Below are positions 46,102 to 55,062 of a stretch of DNA of 64,000 bases, piece by piece. The stretch's first letter is position 1. Each line of letters begins with the position of its first letter. The stretch covers positions 1,488,001 to 1,552,000 of the forward strand of contig CAWBZL010000003.1 in NCBI GenBank assembly GCA_963793275.1, written 5' to 3'. The notes beneath the pieces are model-generated. The model had not been told where the DNA came from. It did not search any database and saw only the letters and a program-made list of their open reading frames with translations. Both the position numbers and the translations under genes were made by a program. This DNA comes from Marinirhabdus sp963793275 (GTDB lineage: Bacteria > Bacteroidota > Bacteroidia > Flavobacteriales > Flavobacteriaceae).

Positions 46102-46145
46102 CTACCAAGAGCGTATCTTTGTTGCAAGCAGCTGTTTTCTTTTAA

Positions 46146-46277
46146 AAATCTAGAATTGTCCTCAATCACTATGTGATAGAAGAAGATCTTAGTATTCATA
46201 GCGGAAAACAAATGAGTGCCATAGCTATTTATGAAATGAATAACGGGTAAATTTCCGGGAGTACTTTTCTGCAATAG
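46146..46277 (+). pseudogene. Remnant of an NTF2/SnoaL-like protein C-terminus
   Basis: In one frame the sequence reads RIVLNHYVIEEDLSIHS and QMSAIAIYEMNNG, then TAA at 46248-46250, then ISGSTFLQ and a second stop. NHYVI..., AIAIYE and NGKI resemble the last strands of SnoaL/NTF2-like domains, and the TAA sits where a Lys codon (AAA) is expected. No start codon or N-terminal half is present. It looks like a decayed gene end, and the similarity is by eye only. Confidence 0.4.
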
Positions 46278-46338
46278 CTGGTAGTAAACCATTGTTAAAA
46301 CCTTTTCTTTTCAGTATTTTTAAGGAAAATTTCAAATT

Positions 46339-47670
46339 ATGAAAACCCTCCTCGCACTTTTTATTGTTGCCTTTACAATGTCACTTACGGCACAAACAAA
46401 TCCAAAAATATACGATATTATCAATGCTGTTTCTGCAGAACGTATTGAAGCAGATATTACAACCTTGGCTGGTTTTGGGACTAGAAATACCTTTAGTGAC
46501 ACGGTAAGTAACACCCGCGGCATTGGCGCTGCCAGAAGATGGATAAAAAAGGAATTTGAAACAATTTCGAAAGACTGTGAAAACTGCCTGGACGTTTTTT
46601 ACCAAAAAGACTTTGTAGCAGCCGAAGGCAACCGTCGCGTTCCACAGGATACCTGGATTGTAAATGTAGCTGCGGTACAAAAAGGGACCAAATATCCCAA
46701 CCGCTTCATTATTATGAGTGGCGATATAGATTCCCGAAATAGTGATGGAAGCGATTTTACCAAAGATGCACCCGGTGCCAACGATAATGCCAGCGGTATG
46801 GCAGGAGCCATAGAGGCAGCAAGAGTGCTTTCCAGATATAAATTTGAAAGCAGCATTGTATATTTAGGGCTAAGCGGCGAAGAACAAGGCTTGTTTGGAG
46901 GCGCGGGGTTTGCCGCCTACGCAAAGGAAAAAGGTTGGAATATTATTGGCGTGCTTAATAACGACATGATTGGAAATATTAAAGGTGTAGACGGCGTGAT
47001 AAGCAACGTAGACTTCCGTATTTTCTCTGAACCGGTCCCTCCTACCGAAACTGAAGAACAAAGGCAACGAAGACGCTTCTACGGTGGTGAAGTAGACGGA
47101 ATTTCCAGACAGCTGGCACGGTACGTCCATAAAACCGTAAAAACCTATATGCCTGAAATGAATCCTATGATGATCTATCGGTTAGACCGTTTTGGACGTG
47201 GCGGACATCATCGTCCGTTTAACGATCTGGGGTTTGCTGGTATTCGTATTATGGAAGCTCATGAAAACTACACCCAGCAGCACCAAGACATCCGTACCGA
47301 AAACGGAATTGAATACGGTGATAAACTGAAGTTTGTAAATTTTGAGTATGCTAAGAAACTTACTGCTGTAAACGCAATTACCATGGCAAGCCTTGCCTGG
47401 GCGCCTCCTGCTCCGGAAAATGTGGCCATTGGCGGAATCGTGGAACCTTCAGCAAAATTTAAATGGGACAAAGTGGAAGGTGCCGTGGGTTATAAAATTT
47501 ACTGGAGAGACACCACTTCCCCCACATGGGATCATAGCCGTTATGTAGGCAATGTTGCAGAATTTACGCTGGATGGGATTGTAATAGACAATTTCTTTTT
47601 TGGCGTTGCAGCAGTTGGTGCGAATGGGCACGAAAGCGTTGTGGTATTTCCTAATGCTGTTTTTCGTTGA
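46339..47670 (+). CDS. M28 family metallopeptidase with fibronectin-like tail
   Basis: The 443-residue secreted protein has a signal peptide (MKTLLALFIVAFTMSLTAQ). The M28 core includes SGDIDSRNSD at residues 127-136, PGANDNASG with bridging Asp149, and GEEQGLFGG with Glu181 and Glu182. HRPFNDLGFAGIRIMEAHENY follows. The first zinc ligand, usually His in GHxDS, is Asp129 here. The C-terminal 85 residues (FKWDKVEGAVGYKIYWRDT) form a fibronectin type III-like domain. It probably cleaves N-terminal residues of peptides in the periplasm or outside; the His-to-Asp change leaves activity uncertain. Confidence 0.88.
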   Translation: MKTLLALFIVAFTMSLTAQTNPKIYDIINAVSAERIEADITTLAGFGTRNTFSDTVSNTRGIGAARRWIKKEFETISKDCENCLDVFYQKDFVAAEGNRRVPQDTWIVNVAAVQKGTKYPNRFIIMSGDIDSRNSDGSDFTKDAPGANDNASGMAGAIEAARVLSRYKFESSIVYLGLSGEEQGLFGGAGFAAYAKEKGWNIIGVLNNDMIGNIKGVDGVISNVDFRIFSEPVPPTETEEQRQRRRFYGGEVDGISRQLARYVHKTVKTYMPEMNPMMIYRLDRFGRGGHHRPFNDLGFAGIRIMEAHENYTQQHQDIRTENGIEYGDKLKFVNFEYAKKLTAVNAITMASLAWAPPAPENVAIGGIVEPSAKFKWDKVEGAVGYKIYWRDTTSPTWDHSRYVGNVAEFTLDGIVIDNFFFGVAAVGANGHESVVVFPNAVFR

Positions 47671-47735
47671 AAAACTATCACAAATTACCAAAGATAGATC
47701 GGGAAACTCTCCACCCTATTTCCTTACAAAACACG

Positions 47736-47743
47736 TATCTTTG
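47736..47743 (+). promoter_or_regulatory. Promoter -7 element of the Gfo/Idh/MocA gene
   Basis: TATCTTTG matches TAnnTTTG exactly, 17 bases before ATG 47760. No TTG is visible at the ideal distance. The in-frame TTG at 47754 is unlikely to be the start. Confidence 0.45.
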
Positions 47744-47759
47744 TTAAAAATTATTGCTA

Positions 47760-48728
47760 ATGTTAAACGCTGGAGTTTTGGGTGCCGGGCACCTTGGGAA
47801 AATTCATTTAAAATTACTAAATCAGTCTGAAAAATATAATTTAGTTGGTTTTTACGATGCAAACAGAGAAGCGTCTAAAAAGGTAGAAGCCGAATTTGGT
47901 TATAAAAGTTTTCAGACCATGGAAGCCTTAATTGATGCCTGTGATGTTGTTGATGTAGTAACACCTACGATGCATCATTTCTTTTGTGCTGAAAAAGTTG
48001 TCACTGCGGGCAAACATCTCTTTATTGAAAAACCTATCACCCACACCGTTGAAGAAGCTGAAAAGCTTTTACAACTTGCCGAAAAACACAACGTAAAAGG
48101 CCAGGTAGGTCACGTAGAACGTTTTAATCCTGCGTTTATGGGTGTGAAGGATATGATGGACAATCCTATGTTTATAGAAGCACACCGTCTGGCCGAGTTC
48201 AATCCGCGTGGGACCGATGTTTCTGTAGTACTGGACTTAATGATCCACGATATAGATGCTATTCTAAGCGTAGTGAAGTCTAAGGTTAAGAATGTGTATG
48301 CGAGTGGGGTTTCGGTGATCTCTGAAACACCAGATATTGCCAATGCCCGTATTGAGTTTGAAAATGGATGTGTGGCAAACTTAACCGCCAGTAGGATCTC
48401 CATGAAAAAAATGCGTAAGGCACGCTTTTTTCAGAGAGATGCTTATATTTCTGTAGACTTTCTGGAGAAAAATGTGGAAGTGGTAAAAATGAAAGATGCC
48501 CCGCAAATCCCGGACGATTTCGCTATGATTCTTACCAATGCTGAAGGTGTTAAAAAACAAATTTACTTTGACAATCCAGACATACACGCAAACAACGCTA
48601 TTCTGGATGAGCTCGAATCTTTTGCAGACGCGATCCATAACAACACAACTCCGGTAGTTAGTCTGGCTCAGGGAGCACAAGCCCTGACGGTGGCAATGCA
48701 GATTATTGAGAATTTTAAGATATTGTGA
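47760..48728 (+). CDS. Gfo/Idh/MocA family oxidoreductase
   Basis: From ATG 47760 the protein has 322 residues. The N-terminal Rossmann motif AGVLGAGHLGKIH is at residues 4-16, and the family signature EKPITHTVEEAEKLL contains the conserved Lys-Pro. The second half is the dimerisation/substrate domain, with GHVERFNPAF and DLMIHDIDAIL. The family oxidises or reduces sugars and biliverdin-like substrates with NAD(P); the substrate cannot be assigned. Confidence 0.9.
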   Translation: MLNAGVLGAGHLGKIHLKLLNQSEKYNLVGFYDANREASKKVEAEFGYKSFQTMEALIDACDVVDVVTPTMHHFFCAEKVVTAGKHLFIEKPITHTVEEAEKLLQLAEKHNVKGQVGHVERFNPAFMGVKDMMDNPMFIEAHRLAEFNPRGTDVSVVLDLMIHDIDAILSVVKSKVKNVYASGVSVISETPDIANARIEFENGCVANLTASRISMKKMRKARFFQRDAYISVDFLEKNVEVVKMKDAPQIPDDFAMILTNAEGVKKQIYFDNPDIHANNAILDELESFADAIHNNTTPVVSLAQGAQALTVAMQIIENFKIL

Positions 48729-48771
48729 TTCTTGGTTTTTTGCAACCGGATAAATAATAAAAAGATAGGAG

Positions 48772-49149
48772 ATGAAATTTTACAATTCAATACCGCAACG
48801 TCTGAAACCATATTATACAGCTGAATTAAAAGATTACCAAGCCGCATACGCTATTGGCAATTTAAAAAGTGCTTGGAATCATCTGGAAAGAGCGCACATT
48901 ATTGGTCAAAAATATCCGTATGCTCATACATACGTACATTGGAAAATGTTACAATTCGGAATCAAAATTAAAAACAGGAAAGAAATCATTGGTCAAATTC
49001 CACGTCTTATTTTTGGAGGTGTGAAATCTTTTGTTGGAAAAATTCCAGTTGGTAATCCCGGAGGAGCAAATGTTCCAGCGCTAAAATCGTTTCCAATTGA
49101 AAAAGAATTAAAAGACATATTTTATAAAACTGGCATTGATGTAGCCTAA
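48772..49149 (+). CDS. DUF3703 domain-containing protein
   Basis: The 125-residue protein fits DUF3703, with AWNHLERAHIIGQKYPYAHTYVHWKML at residues 34-60 and KIPVGNPGGANVPALKSFPI near residue 90. No signal peptide is present. The family function is unknown; members elsewhere are often near heavy-metal or stress genes, which is not the case here. It starts 43 bases after the Gfo/Idh/MocA stop and may be co-transcribed. Confidence 0.85.
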   Translation: MKFYNSIPQRLKPYYTAELKDYQAAYAIGNLKSAWNHLERAHIIGQKYPYAHTYVHWKMLQFGIKIKNRKEIIGQIPRLIFGGVKSFVGKIPVGNPGGANVPALKSFPIEKELKDIFYKTGIDVA

Positions 49150-49180
49150 AATAAACAGGCTGAGTGAAAAAATAAAAACA

Positions 49181-49591
49181 ATGAAAAAAACTATACTAAC
49201 AATCGGATTGATACTTGGATTAAATTTTGTGCTTTTTTCGCAAAACATCACTCTTAACGCTTCTGAATTGGAATCTGTTTTATGTAAGCAATGGCAAATT
49301 GAATATGCTACCATGAACGGAATGAAAATTAGACAAATGCCAGGTGCAGCCGATTTTGATTTCAAATTTAAATCTGACGGAACGTATGAATTAATTCGGG
49401 AAGATGGAAGTAACGATAAGGGAACGTGGGTATATGATACAGAAAAAAAATATGTGGAACTTTCTATTAAACAAAAAACAACCTCCCGGATTAAATCAAT
49501 TGACAATAATAAACTTGTGTTAACATTAGTTTCCGGACAAAATGATCCTCCGGGATTACCAAGTGTTGAAGTTCATTTTAAACCAATATAA
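49181..49591 (+). CDS. Secreted lipocalin-like protein
   Basis: The 136-residue protein has a signal peptide (MKKTILTIGLILGLNFVLFSQ) and a single small beta-barrel-like domain: LCKQWQIEYATMNGMKI, FKFKSDGTYELIREDGSNDKGTWVYD and IKSIDNNKLVLTL. This follows the pattern of flavobacterial lipocalin-like proteins, in which a K/QW...Y start is followed by a Dg.. GtW strand. No binding residues can be assigned. It starts 31 bases after DUF3703 and is likely in the same transcript. Confidence 0.72.
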   Translation: MKKTILTIGLILGLNFVLFSQNITLNASELESVLCKQWQIEYATMNGMKIRQMPGAADFDFKFKSDGTYELIREDGSNDKGTWVYDTEKKYVELSIKQKTTSRIKSIDNNKLVLTLVSGQNDPPGLPSVEVHFKPI

Positions 49592-49720
49592 ACACAGAAT
49601 ACGATAGATAAAAGTGCAACAAAAATTTCTTCTGCCACCTTAAAGAATTGAGAATGATTTAAAAATTCTTATACTAACAGCAAAGAAATTTTTGTCTAGA
49701 AAATAAAGTAATAATGAGAT

Positions 49721-49736
49721 ACCCGCCTTCGCGGGT
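49721..49736. repeat. ACCCGC-N4-GCGGGT hairpin upstream of a start codon
   Basis: ACCCGC (49721-49726) and GCGGGT (49731-49736) form a perfect six-pair stem with loop CTTC, ending 20 bases before ATG 49756. It matches the hairpin at 16229-16242 almost exactly. The in-frame ATG at 49714 lies upstream of it and is not favoured. Confidence 0.5.
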
Positions 49737-49755
49737 ACTGAAAAATAAATTTTTC

Positions 49756-50643
49756 ATGAAAAAAATAGCAGTAATAGGCGCAGGAACTATGGGTAACGGC
49801 ATTGCCCACACCTTTGCGCAAACAGAGTATCAGGTACACTTAATAGATATTTCGCAGGCTTCCCTTGACAAGGGCCTTGCTACCATAGGCAAGAATCTGG
49901 ATAGAATGGTTGCCAAAGAGCGTATTAGCGAAGCAGATAAAGAGCATACCTTAGCGAATATCACTACCTACACAAATCTGGAAGAAGGAGTGAAAGATGT
50001 ACACCTGGTTGTAGAAGCTGCTACAGAAAATGTAGATCTTAAATTAAAAATCTTTAAGGACCTGGACACTTTTTGTGGAAAGGGAACTATTTTAGCAAGT
50101 AATACGTCTTCGATTTCTATTACAAAAATAGCTTCGGTTACTTCGCGCCCGGAGTTGGTAATTGGAATGCATTATATGAATCCGGTGCCCGTTATGAAAT
50201 TGGTGGAAATTATTAAAGGGTATAGTACAAGCCAGGAAACCTATAACACGGTTGCGGAAATTTCAAAAAAATTAAGCAAAGTACCGGTAGAAGTAAACGA
50301 TTACCCGGGTTTTGTTGCTAACCGTATCTTAATGCCTATGATCAATGAGGCTATTGAAACTTTATACAATGGCGTTGCGGGCGTTGAAGAAATTGATACC
50401 GTAATGAAATTAGGAATGGCACACCCTATGGGACCGCTGCAGTTAGCCGATTTTATTGGACTGGACGTTTGTCTTTCCATCTTACACGTAATGCACGACG
50501 GATTCAAAAACCCAAAATATGCTCCGTGCCCGTTGCTGGTAAATATGGTGATGGCAGGTAAATTAGGAGCTAAAAGCGGCGAAGGCTTCTACGACTATTC
50601 GGAAAGCAGAAAAGCCGAAACGGTAGCAAAAATGTTTCTTTAA
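49756..50643 (+). CDS. 3-hydroxybutyryl-CoA dehydrogenase
   Basis: From ATG 49756 the protein has 295 residues. KKIAVIGAGTMGNGIAH begins the NAD-binding domain, SNTSSISITKIAS and GMHYMNPVPVMKLVEIIKG carry the catalytic His region, and VANRILMPMINEAIETLYNGVAGVEEID is the helical domain. The length and single-domain form fit short-chain 3-hydroxyacyl-CoA dehydrogenases of butyrate or PHB metabolism rather than the FadB type. The 14-residue extension from ATG 49714 would be encoded across the hairpin and lacks family similarity. Confidence 0.93.
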   Translation: MKKIAVIGAGTMGNGIAHTFAQTEYQVHLIDISQASLDKGLATIGKNLDRMVAKERISEADKEHTLANITTYTNLEEGVKDVHLVVEAATENVDLKLKIFKDLDTFCGKGTILASNTSSISITKIASVTSRPELVIGMHYMNPVPVMKLVEIIKGYSTSQETYNTVAEISKKLSKVPVEVNDYPGFVANRILMPMINEAIETLYNGVAGVEEIDTVMKLGMAHPMGPLQLADFIGLDVCLSILHVMHDGFKNPKYAPCPLLVNMVMAGKLGAKSGEGFYDYSESRKAETVAKMFL

Positions 50644-50709
50644 TTAGTTGGCATTGGCAGTAGCAGTAAACAGTATTGCAAACTGCCATCGTCACTTCAA
50701 ACTGTTATT

Positions 50710-51948
50710 ATGCCTAAAATCCTTCCATTTAAAGCCGTTCGTCCTACCCGGGATAAAGTAAGTTTGCTGGCGTCTCGTTCCTACGAAAGCTATACAAACG
50801 AAGAACGTAAATCGAGATTACGTGATAATCCGTTTTCGTTTTTACAAATTTTAAATCCGGGATTTAAGTATCAGAAAAAGATTTCGGGGAAACAGCGGTA
50901 TACATTGGTAAAGAACAGGTACCAGGAATTTAAGGAAGATGAAATATTTATGCAGGATAAAATGCCCTGTTATTATTTCTATAAAATTGTAAACAGGGAT
51001 GGCCTGGAATTTCACGGAGTAGTTGCTGCAGCAAGTGCCGAAGATTATGAAAACAACCTCATAAAAAGGCACGAAGCTACCATTGAGTACCGTGAAAACA
51101 CCTTTAAAGAATATTTAAAGACGGTAGGTTTTAATGCGGAAGCTGTGCTCCTCACGTATCCGGATCATTCTGGAATTGAAAAGATTATTACCAAAATTAT
51201 GAAGACCCGTGCGGAATATGAATTTACTACAACCTACAGGGATACACATTACGTTTGGAATGTTGCGGATGAAGCAATAGTCACCCAATTACAAGCCTAT
51301 TTTGCCGAAATGGACGCTGTTTATATTGCAGATGGCCACCACAGGTCTTCTTCTTCGGCATTACTGGCGAAAGACTTGAAAGCGAAAAATAAAAAACATA
51401 CCGGTGAAGAACCCTATAATTATTTTATGAGCTTTTTAATTCCTGAAAGCGATCTTAAAATTTATGAATTCAACAGGTTGGTAAAAGATTTAAACGGATT
51501 GAGCAAAGAAGAGTTTTTAATACAACTTGATGCTATGTACCGTATTGAAAACAGAGGCGTTGCGTATTATAAACCTTCAAAAAAACATCATTTCAGTATG
51601 TATCTTGATGGCGAGTTTTATTCATTATACCTTCGGAAAAACACCTATGAAATAACCAATGCGTTGGACGATCTGGACACTCAGATTTTATATACCACTA
51701 TTCTGAAACCAATTCTGGGAATCGTAGACGTACGAAATGACACACGTATCGATTATTCAGATGGGAAAAAAGATATGGTTTTTGTAAAAGGAGAAGTAGA
51801 CGCAAAAAAATTTAAAGTAGGTTTCGGGCTGCTTCCTGTGAGTGTGGAAGAGATGAAACAAATTGCAGACGAAGGTTTAACCATGCCTCCAAAAAGCACA
51901 TATATTGAGCCAAAACTGCGCAGCGGAGTGACTATTTATGAGTTTTAG
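50710..51948 (+). CDS. DUF1015 family protein
   Basis: The 412-residue cytoplasmic protein matches DUF1015: ILPFKAVRPTRDKVSLLASR at the start, IADGHHRSSSSALLAKDL in the middle, NYFMSFLIPESDLKIYEFNRLVKDL, then a C-terminal FGLLPVSVEEMKQIADEGLTMPPKSTYIEPKLRSG. The GHHR motif and the conserved PPKST ending are family hallmarks. Members are often called SpoIIIAH-unrelated or HTH-like hypotheticals; the biochemical function is unsettled. It lies 66 bases after the 3-hydroxybutyryl-CoA dehydrogenase and before YggS. Confidence 0.88.
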   Translation: MPKILPFKAVRPTRDKVSLLASRSYESYTNEERKSRLRDNPFSFLQILNPGFKYQKKISGKQRYTLVKNRYQEFKEDEIFMQDKMPCYYFYKIVNRDGLEFHGVVAAASAEDYENNLIKRHEATIEYRENTFKEYLKTVGFNAEAVLLTYPDHSGIEKIITKIMKTRAEYEFTTTYRDTHYVWNVADEAIVTQLQAYFAEMDAVYIADGHHRSSSSALLAKDLKAKNKKHTGEEPYNYFMSFLIPESDLKIYEFNRLVKDLNGLSKEEFLIQLDAMYRIENRGVAYYKPSKKHHFSMYLDGEFYSLYLRKNTYEITNALDDLDTQILYTTILKPILGIVDVRNDTRIDYSDGKKDMVFVKGEVDAKKFKVGFGLLPVSVEEMKQIADEGLTMPPKSTYIEPKLRSGVTIYEF

Positions 51949-52048
51949 TCCTTCAATACAATCCAGGTTGCTCTCGCATCGGGGTCACTCAGGAACCTAA
52001 AACTCGTCAAGAATTTTAATCAAGTAACTCACAAACAATATCCTTTAC

Positions 52049-52708
52049 ATGTCCATTTCAGAAAATATAAAAAAATTTAAAACACAAATCCCAGAAAACG
52101 TAACGCTGGTTGCAGTTTCTAAAACAAAACCTGTAAGCGATCTACAGGAGGCTTATGATACGGGGCAACGTGTCTTTGGAGAGAATAAGGTACAGGAAAT
52201 GGAGGCCAAGTGGCAGGAAATGCCTACCGATATTGAATGGCATATGATCGGGCACGTACAGCGAAATAAAGTAAAACACATGGCGCCTTTTGTGAGTTTA
52301 ATTCACGCAGTGGATAGTCCAAGACTGCTAAAAGAAATAAATAAACAAGCAAAGAAAAATAACAGAATTATAAACTGCCTCCTTCAACTAAAGATTGCCG
52401 AAGAGGATAGTAAATTTGGAATGAGTGAGGAAGTGGCAAAAGAGCTTTTAACTTCTGAAGCATTTAAAAGTTTTGAAAACATTTCAATTGTAGGTGTAAT
52501 GGGAATGGCTACTTTTACCGATAATAATGAACAGGTACGAAACGAATTCAAACAACTGAAACGCATGTATGACGATTTCAGTAAAACACAAGAAAATTTA
52601 AGCATAATAAGTATGGGAATGAGCGGCGATTACCAAATTGCTATCGAAGAAGGAAGTACCATGATACGCGTGGGTAGTTCAATTTTTGGAGAGAGAAACT
52701 ATTCATAA
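52049..52708 (+). CDS. YggS family PLP homeostasis protein
   Basis: The 219-residue alanine racemase-like TIM-barrel protein binds pyridoxal 5'-phosphate. The PLP lysine is in VAVSKTKP (Lys25), FGENKVQEMEAK and WHMIGHVQRNKVKH follow, and MGMSGDYQIAIEEGSTMIRVGSSIFGER ends the protein with the phosphate-binding residues. Family members buffer the PLP pool and have no known enzymatic activity. It is followed closely by the exonuclease/GIY-YIG gene. Confidence 0.94.
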   Translation: MSISENIKKFKTQIPENVTLVAVSKTKPVSDLQEAYDTGQRVFGENKVQEMEAKWQEMPTDIEWHMIGHVQRNKVKHMAPFVSLIHAVDSPRLLKEINKQAKKNNRIINCLLQLKIAEEDSKFGMSEEVAKELLTSEAFKSFENISIVGVMGMATFTDNNEQVRNEFKQLKRMYDDFSKTQENLSIISMGMSGDYQIAIEEGSTMIRVGSSIFGERNYS

Positions 52709-52736
52709 AATCACAAAACCAAACTCCAGTTTTTAA

Positions 52737-54134
52737 ATTTTAAACAGAAAATCAATTTACGCAATAGTAGACATAGAAACCACTGGTGGTAAGTTTAACG
52801 AAGAGGGTATTACAGAAATCGCCATCTATCGTTTTGACGGTCATAAAATTGTAGATCAGTTTTCCAGCCTGGTGAATCCGGAACGTAAAATCCAGCCCTT
52901 TGTGGTAAATCTTACAGGTATTAATAACGAAATGCTACGCAGTGCACCCAAGTTTTACGAAGTAGCCAAACGCATTATAGAAATTACAGATGGTGCTATT
53001 CTGGTGGCGCACAACGCTAAGTTTGACAACCGGATTCTAACGACAGAGTTTGACAGACTAGGATACAATTTTGATAAAGAAACCCTCTGTACTGTAGAAC
53101 TTAGCAAAGACCTTATTCCAGATATGCCTTCCTATAGTTTGGGTAAATTGGTTCGTTCGCTAGGTATTCCAATTACAGACAGGCACCGGGCGCAAGGAGA
53201 TGCCAAGGCTACGGTAGAGTTGTTTAAATTATTGCTTCAAAAAGATGTAAATAAAGATATTATTCAGGCTTCGGTGCGAAAGGATCCAAAACGCCATTTA
53301 GACACTAAATTGCTGGATCTTATTGCTGAGGCGCCTTCAGAAACTGGCGTGTATTACATGCATAATGAAACTGGCGAGATTATCTACATTGGCAAAAGCA
53401 AAAACATTAAAAAAAGGCTTACGCAACACTTTACAAGTGACAACAGAAAGTCGAAAAGAATCCAGCTGGAAGTTGCTGCCGTTACTTACGAACTTACGGG
53501 TAACGAACTCATTGCCTTATTAAAAGAAAGTGAGGAAATAAAACGTAAAAGACCGCAATACAACCGCGCATTACGGAAAACTTTGTTTTTATATCAACTG
53601 GGTTCTTTTGTGGATGAGCACGGTTACATTAATATAAAAATTGAGAAGGCAGATGCCCGTAAAAAGGCGATAACTACCTTTAGCAATTATCAGCAGGCAA
53701 AATCTTCGGTATATGCTATTACTGAAAAATATAACCTGTGTCAAAAATTAACAGGACTACATAAAACTAAAGGAAATTGCTTCAATTATACCGTTAAAGA
53801 TTGTGAAGGAGCCTGTATACAAAAGGAGTCTCCCGAAAATTATAACACCCGGGTGCAACTATTTCTTGATGAATATAGTTATGCCAATCAGCATATGTTA
53901 GTGATAGACAGAGGTCGTGATGTAGATGAACGTTCGGTTATTTTAATTGAAAATGGCGTTTACAAAGGGTTTGGATTTTACAATTTAAACTACCAGATTA
54001 ATAATCCCGAGGTTTTAAAATCCATCATCACTCCAATGACCAATAACAGAGATGCGCAGCACATTATACAGATATATCTTAAAAAGCGACGCGTGCTAAA
54101 AATTATTCCATTGGCAACAGAACCCACAAATTAA
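52737..54134 (+). CDS. DEDD exonuclease fused to GIY-YIG nuclease (DnaQ/UvrC-like)
   Basis: The N-terminal part is an epsilon-type 3'-5' exonuclease: AIVDIETTGGKFNEEGITEIAIYRF with the DxE metal pair, LVAHNAKFDNRIL, and HRAQGDAKATVELF with the last His and Asp. A GIY-YIG domain follows (SETGVYYMHNETGEIIYIGKSKNIKKRLTQHF), then a UvrC-like region with CEGACIQKES. The frame is open upstream only to a TAA at 52734-52736 and contains no ATG, GTG or TTG before the catalytic Asp. ATT 52737 is the only plausible start. The first standard start, GTG 52872, would remove the active site. The family is seen in many Bacteroidota and probably acts in DNA repair. Confidence 0.83.
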   Translation: MLNRKSIYAIVDIETTGGKFNEEGITEIAIYRFDGHKIVDQFSSLVNPERKIQPFVVNLTGINNEMLRSAPKFYEVAKRIIEITDGAILVAHNAKFDNRILTTEFDRLGYNFDKETLCTVELSKDLIPDMPSYSLGKLVRSLGIPITDRHRAQGDAKATVELFKLLLQKDVNKDIIQASVRKDPKRHLDTKLLDLIAEAPSETGVYYMHNETGEIIYIGKSKNIKKRLTQHFTSDNRKSKRIQLEVAAVTYELTGNELIALLKESEEIKRKRPQYNRALRKTLFLYQLGSFVDEHGYINIKIEKADARKKAITTFSNYQQAKSSVYAITEKYNLCQKLTGLHKTKGNCFNYTVKDCEGACIQKESPENYNTRVQLFLDEYSYANQHMLVIDRGRDVDERSVILIENGVYKGFGFYNLNYQINNPEVLKSIITPMTNNRDAQHIIQIYLKKRRVLKIIPLATEPTN

Positions 54135-54176
54135 AGAAACTTACTTACATTTATAGCTCACAAAAATTCTTCCTTT

Positions 54177-55061
54177 TTGGAACCTACTAAAAAAAGTACT
54201 TGGCGTAGTGATTTGCACACCATCATTTATGAGGCAGACACGCCCATGGGTAAATTGTTTGATGTTATCCTGCTCATCCTTATTTTGGTAAGTGTCATTT
54301 TTGTAATGGTGGAGAGTGTTCGTGGATGGCCCGGATATATCTACGATTATTTGTATTATGGCGAATGGATAATTACCATCTTTTTCTCTTTTGAATATAT
54401 TGCCCGTATTATTACCATTAAAAAACCTTCAAGATATATTTTTAGCTTCTACGGGATTATCGATTTTCTTTCAACCATCCCGCTCTACCTATCGTTTATT
54501 CTTGCAGGAACCAATGTTTTGCTAGCCGTACGTGCCTTGCGGTTGTTACGGGTGTTCCGAATTTTAAAGATTACCCGCTATATAGGAGAATCTAATAAAC
54601 TTAGAAAAGCCCTTGTAGATAGCAGACCAAAAATATTTGTCTTTTTGTTCGCAGTACTTATTATTTCCATCATAGCAGGCACAATTATGTATATTGTTGA
54701 AGGGGAAGAAAGTGGTTTTGTAAGCATTCCGGTGAGTGTTTATTGGTGTATTGTAACCCTTACCACAGTTGGTTTTGGGGATATTGCACCCGTTACTCCG
54801 TTAGGGCAGTTTATTGCGGCAGTAATTATGATTATGGGGTATGGTATTATTGCCGTGCCTACCGGAATTGTAAGTGCAGAGTACACAAAAACTCTGGATG
54901 GGAAAAATAGTATTAAAGACGACATAGAAATTAATGACCCCAATTATGTTCACGTCAATTCTCAGTCCTGCCGAAATTGTAATACTATAAAACACAGAGA
55001 CGATGCAGATTTTTGCCACCGCTGTGGTACACGTTTACATGATGAAGACATTATAGAATAA
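54177..55061 (+). CDS. Voltage-gated-like potassium channel with zinc-ribbon tail
   Basis: The 294-residue protein has six transmembrane helices. S4 carries regularly spaced arginines (VRALRLLRVFRILKITRY, about residues 118-135), and the selectivity filter is TTVGFGD near residues 196-202. After the pore helix the cytoplasmic tail ends in a zinc-ribbon-like CRNCNTIKHRDDADFCHRCGTRL with two CxxC pairs. Translation starts at TTG 54177, since the next ATG would remove the conserved TWRSDLHTIIYEAD leader. The zinc ribbon is an uncommon addition to a bacterial Kv-like channel. It ends one base before miaA. Confidence 0.9.
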   Translation: MEPTKKSTWRSDLHTIIYEADTPMGKLFDVILLILILVSVIFVMVESVRGWPGYIYDYLYYGEWIITIFFSFEYIARIITIKKPSRYIFSFYGIIDFLSTIPLYLSFILAGTNVLLAVRALRLLRVFRILKITRYIGESNKLRKALVDSRPKIFVFLFAVLIISIIAGTIMYIVEGEESGFVSIPVSVYWCIVTLTTVGFGDIAPVTPLGQFIAAVIMIMGYGIIAVPTGIVSAEYTKTLDGKNSIKDDIEINDPNYVHVNSQSCRNCNTIKHRDDADFCHRCGTRLHDEDIIE

Positions 55062-55062
55062 T

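Noticed and set aside
50655..50686. GGCAGT/ACTGCC hairpin after the 3-hydroxybutyryl-CoA dehydrogenase as a terminator
   Set aside because: The loop is large and no T-run follows.
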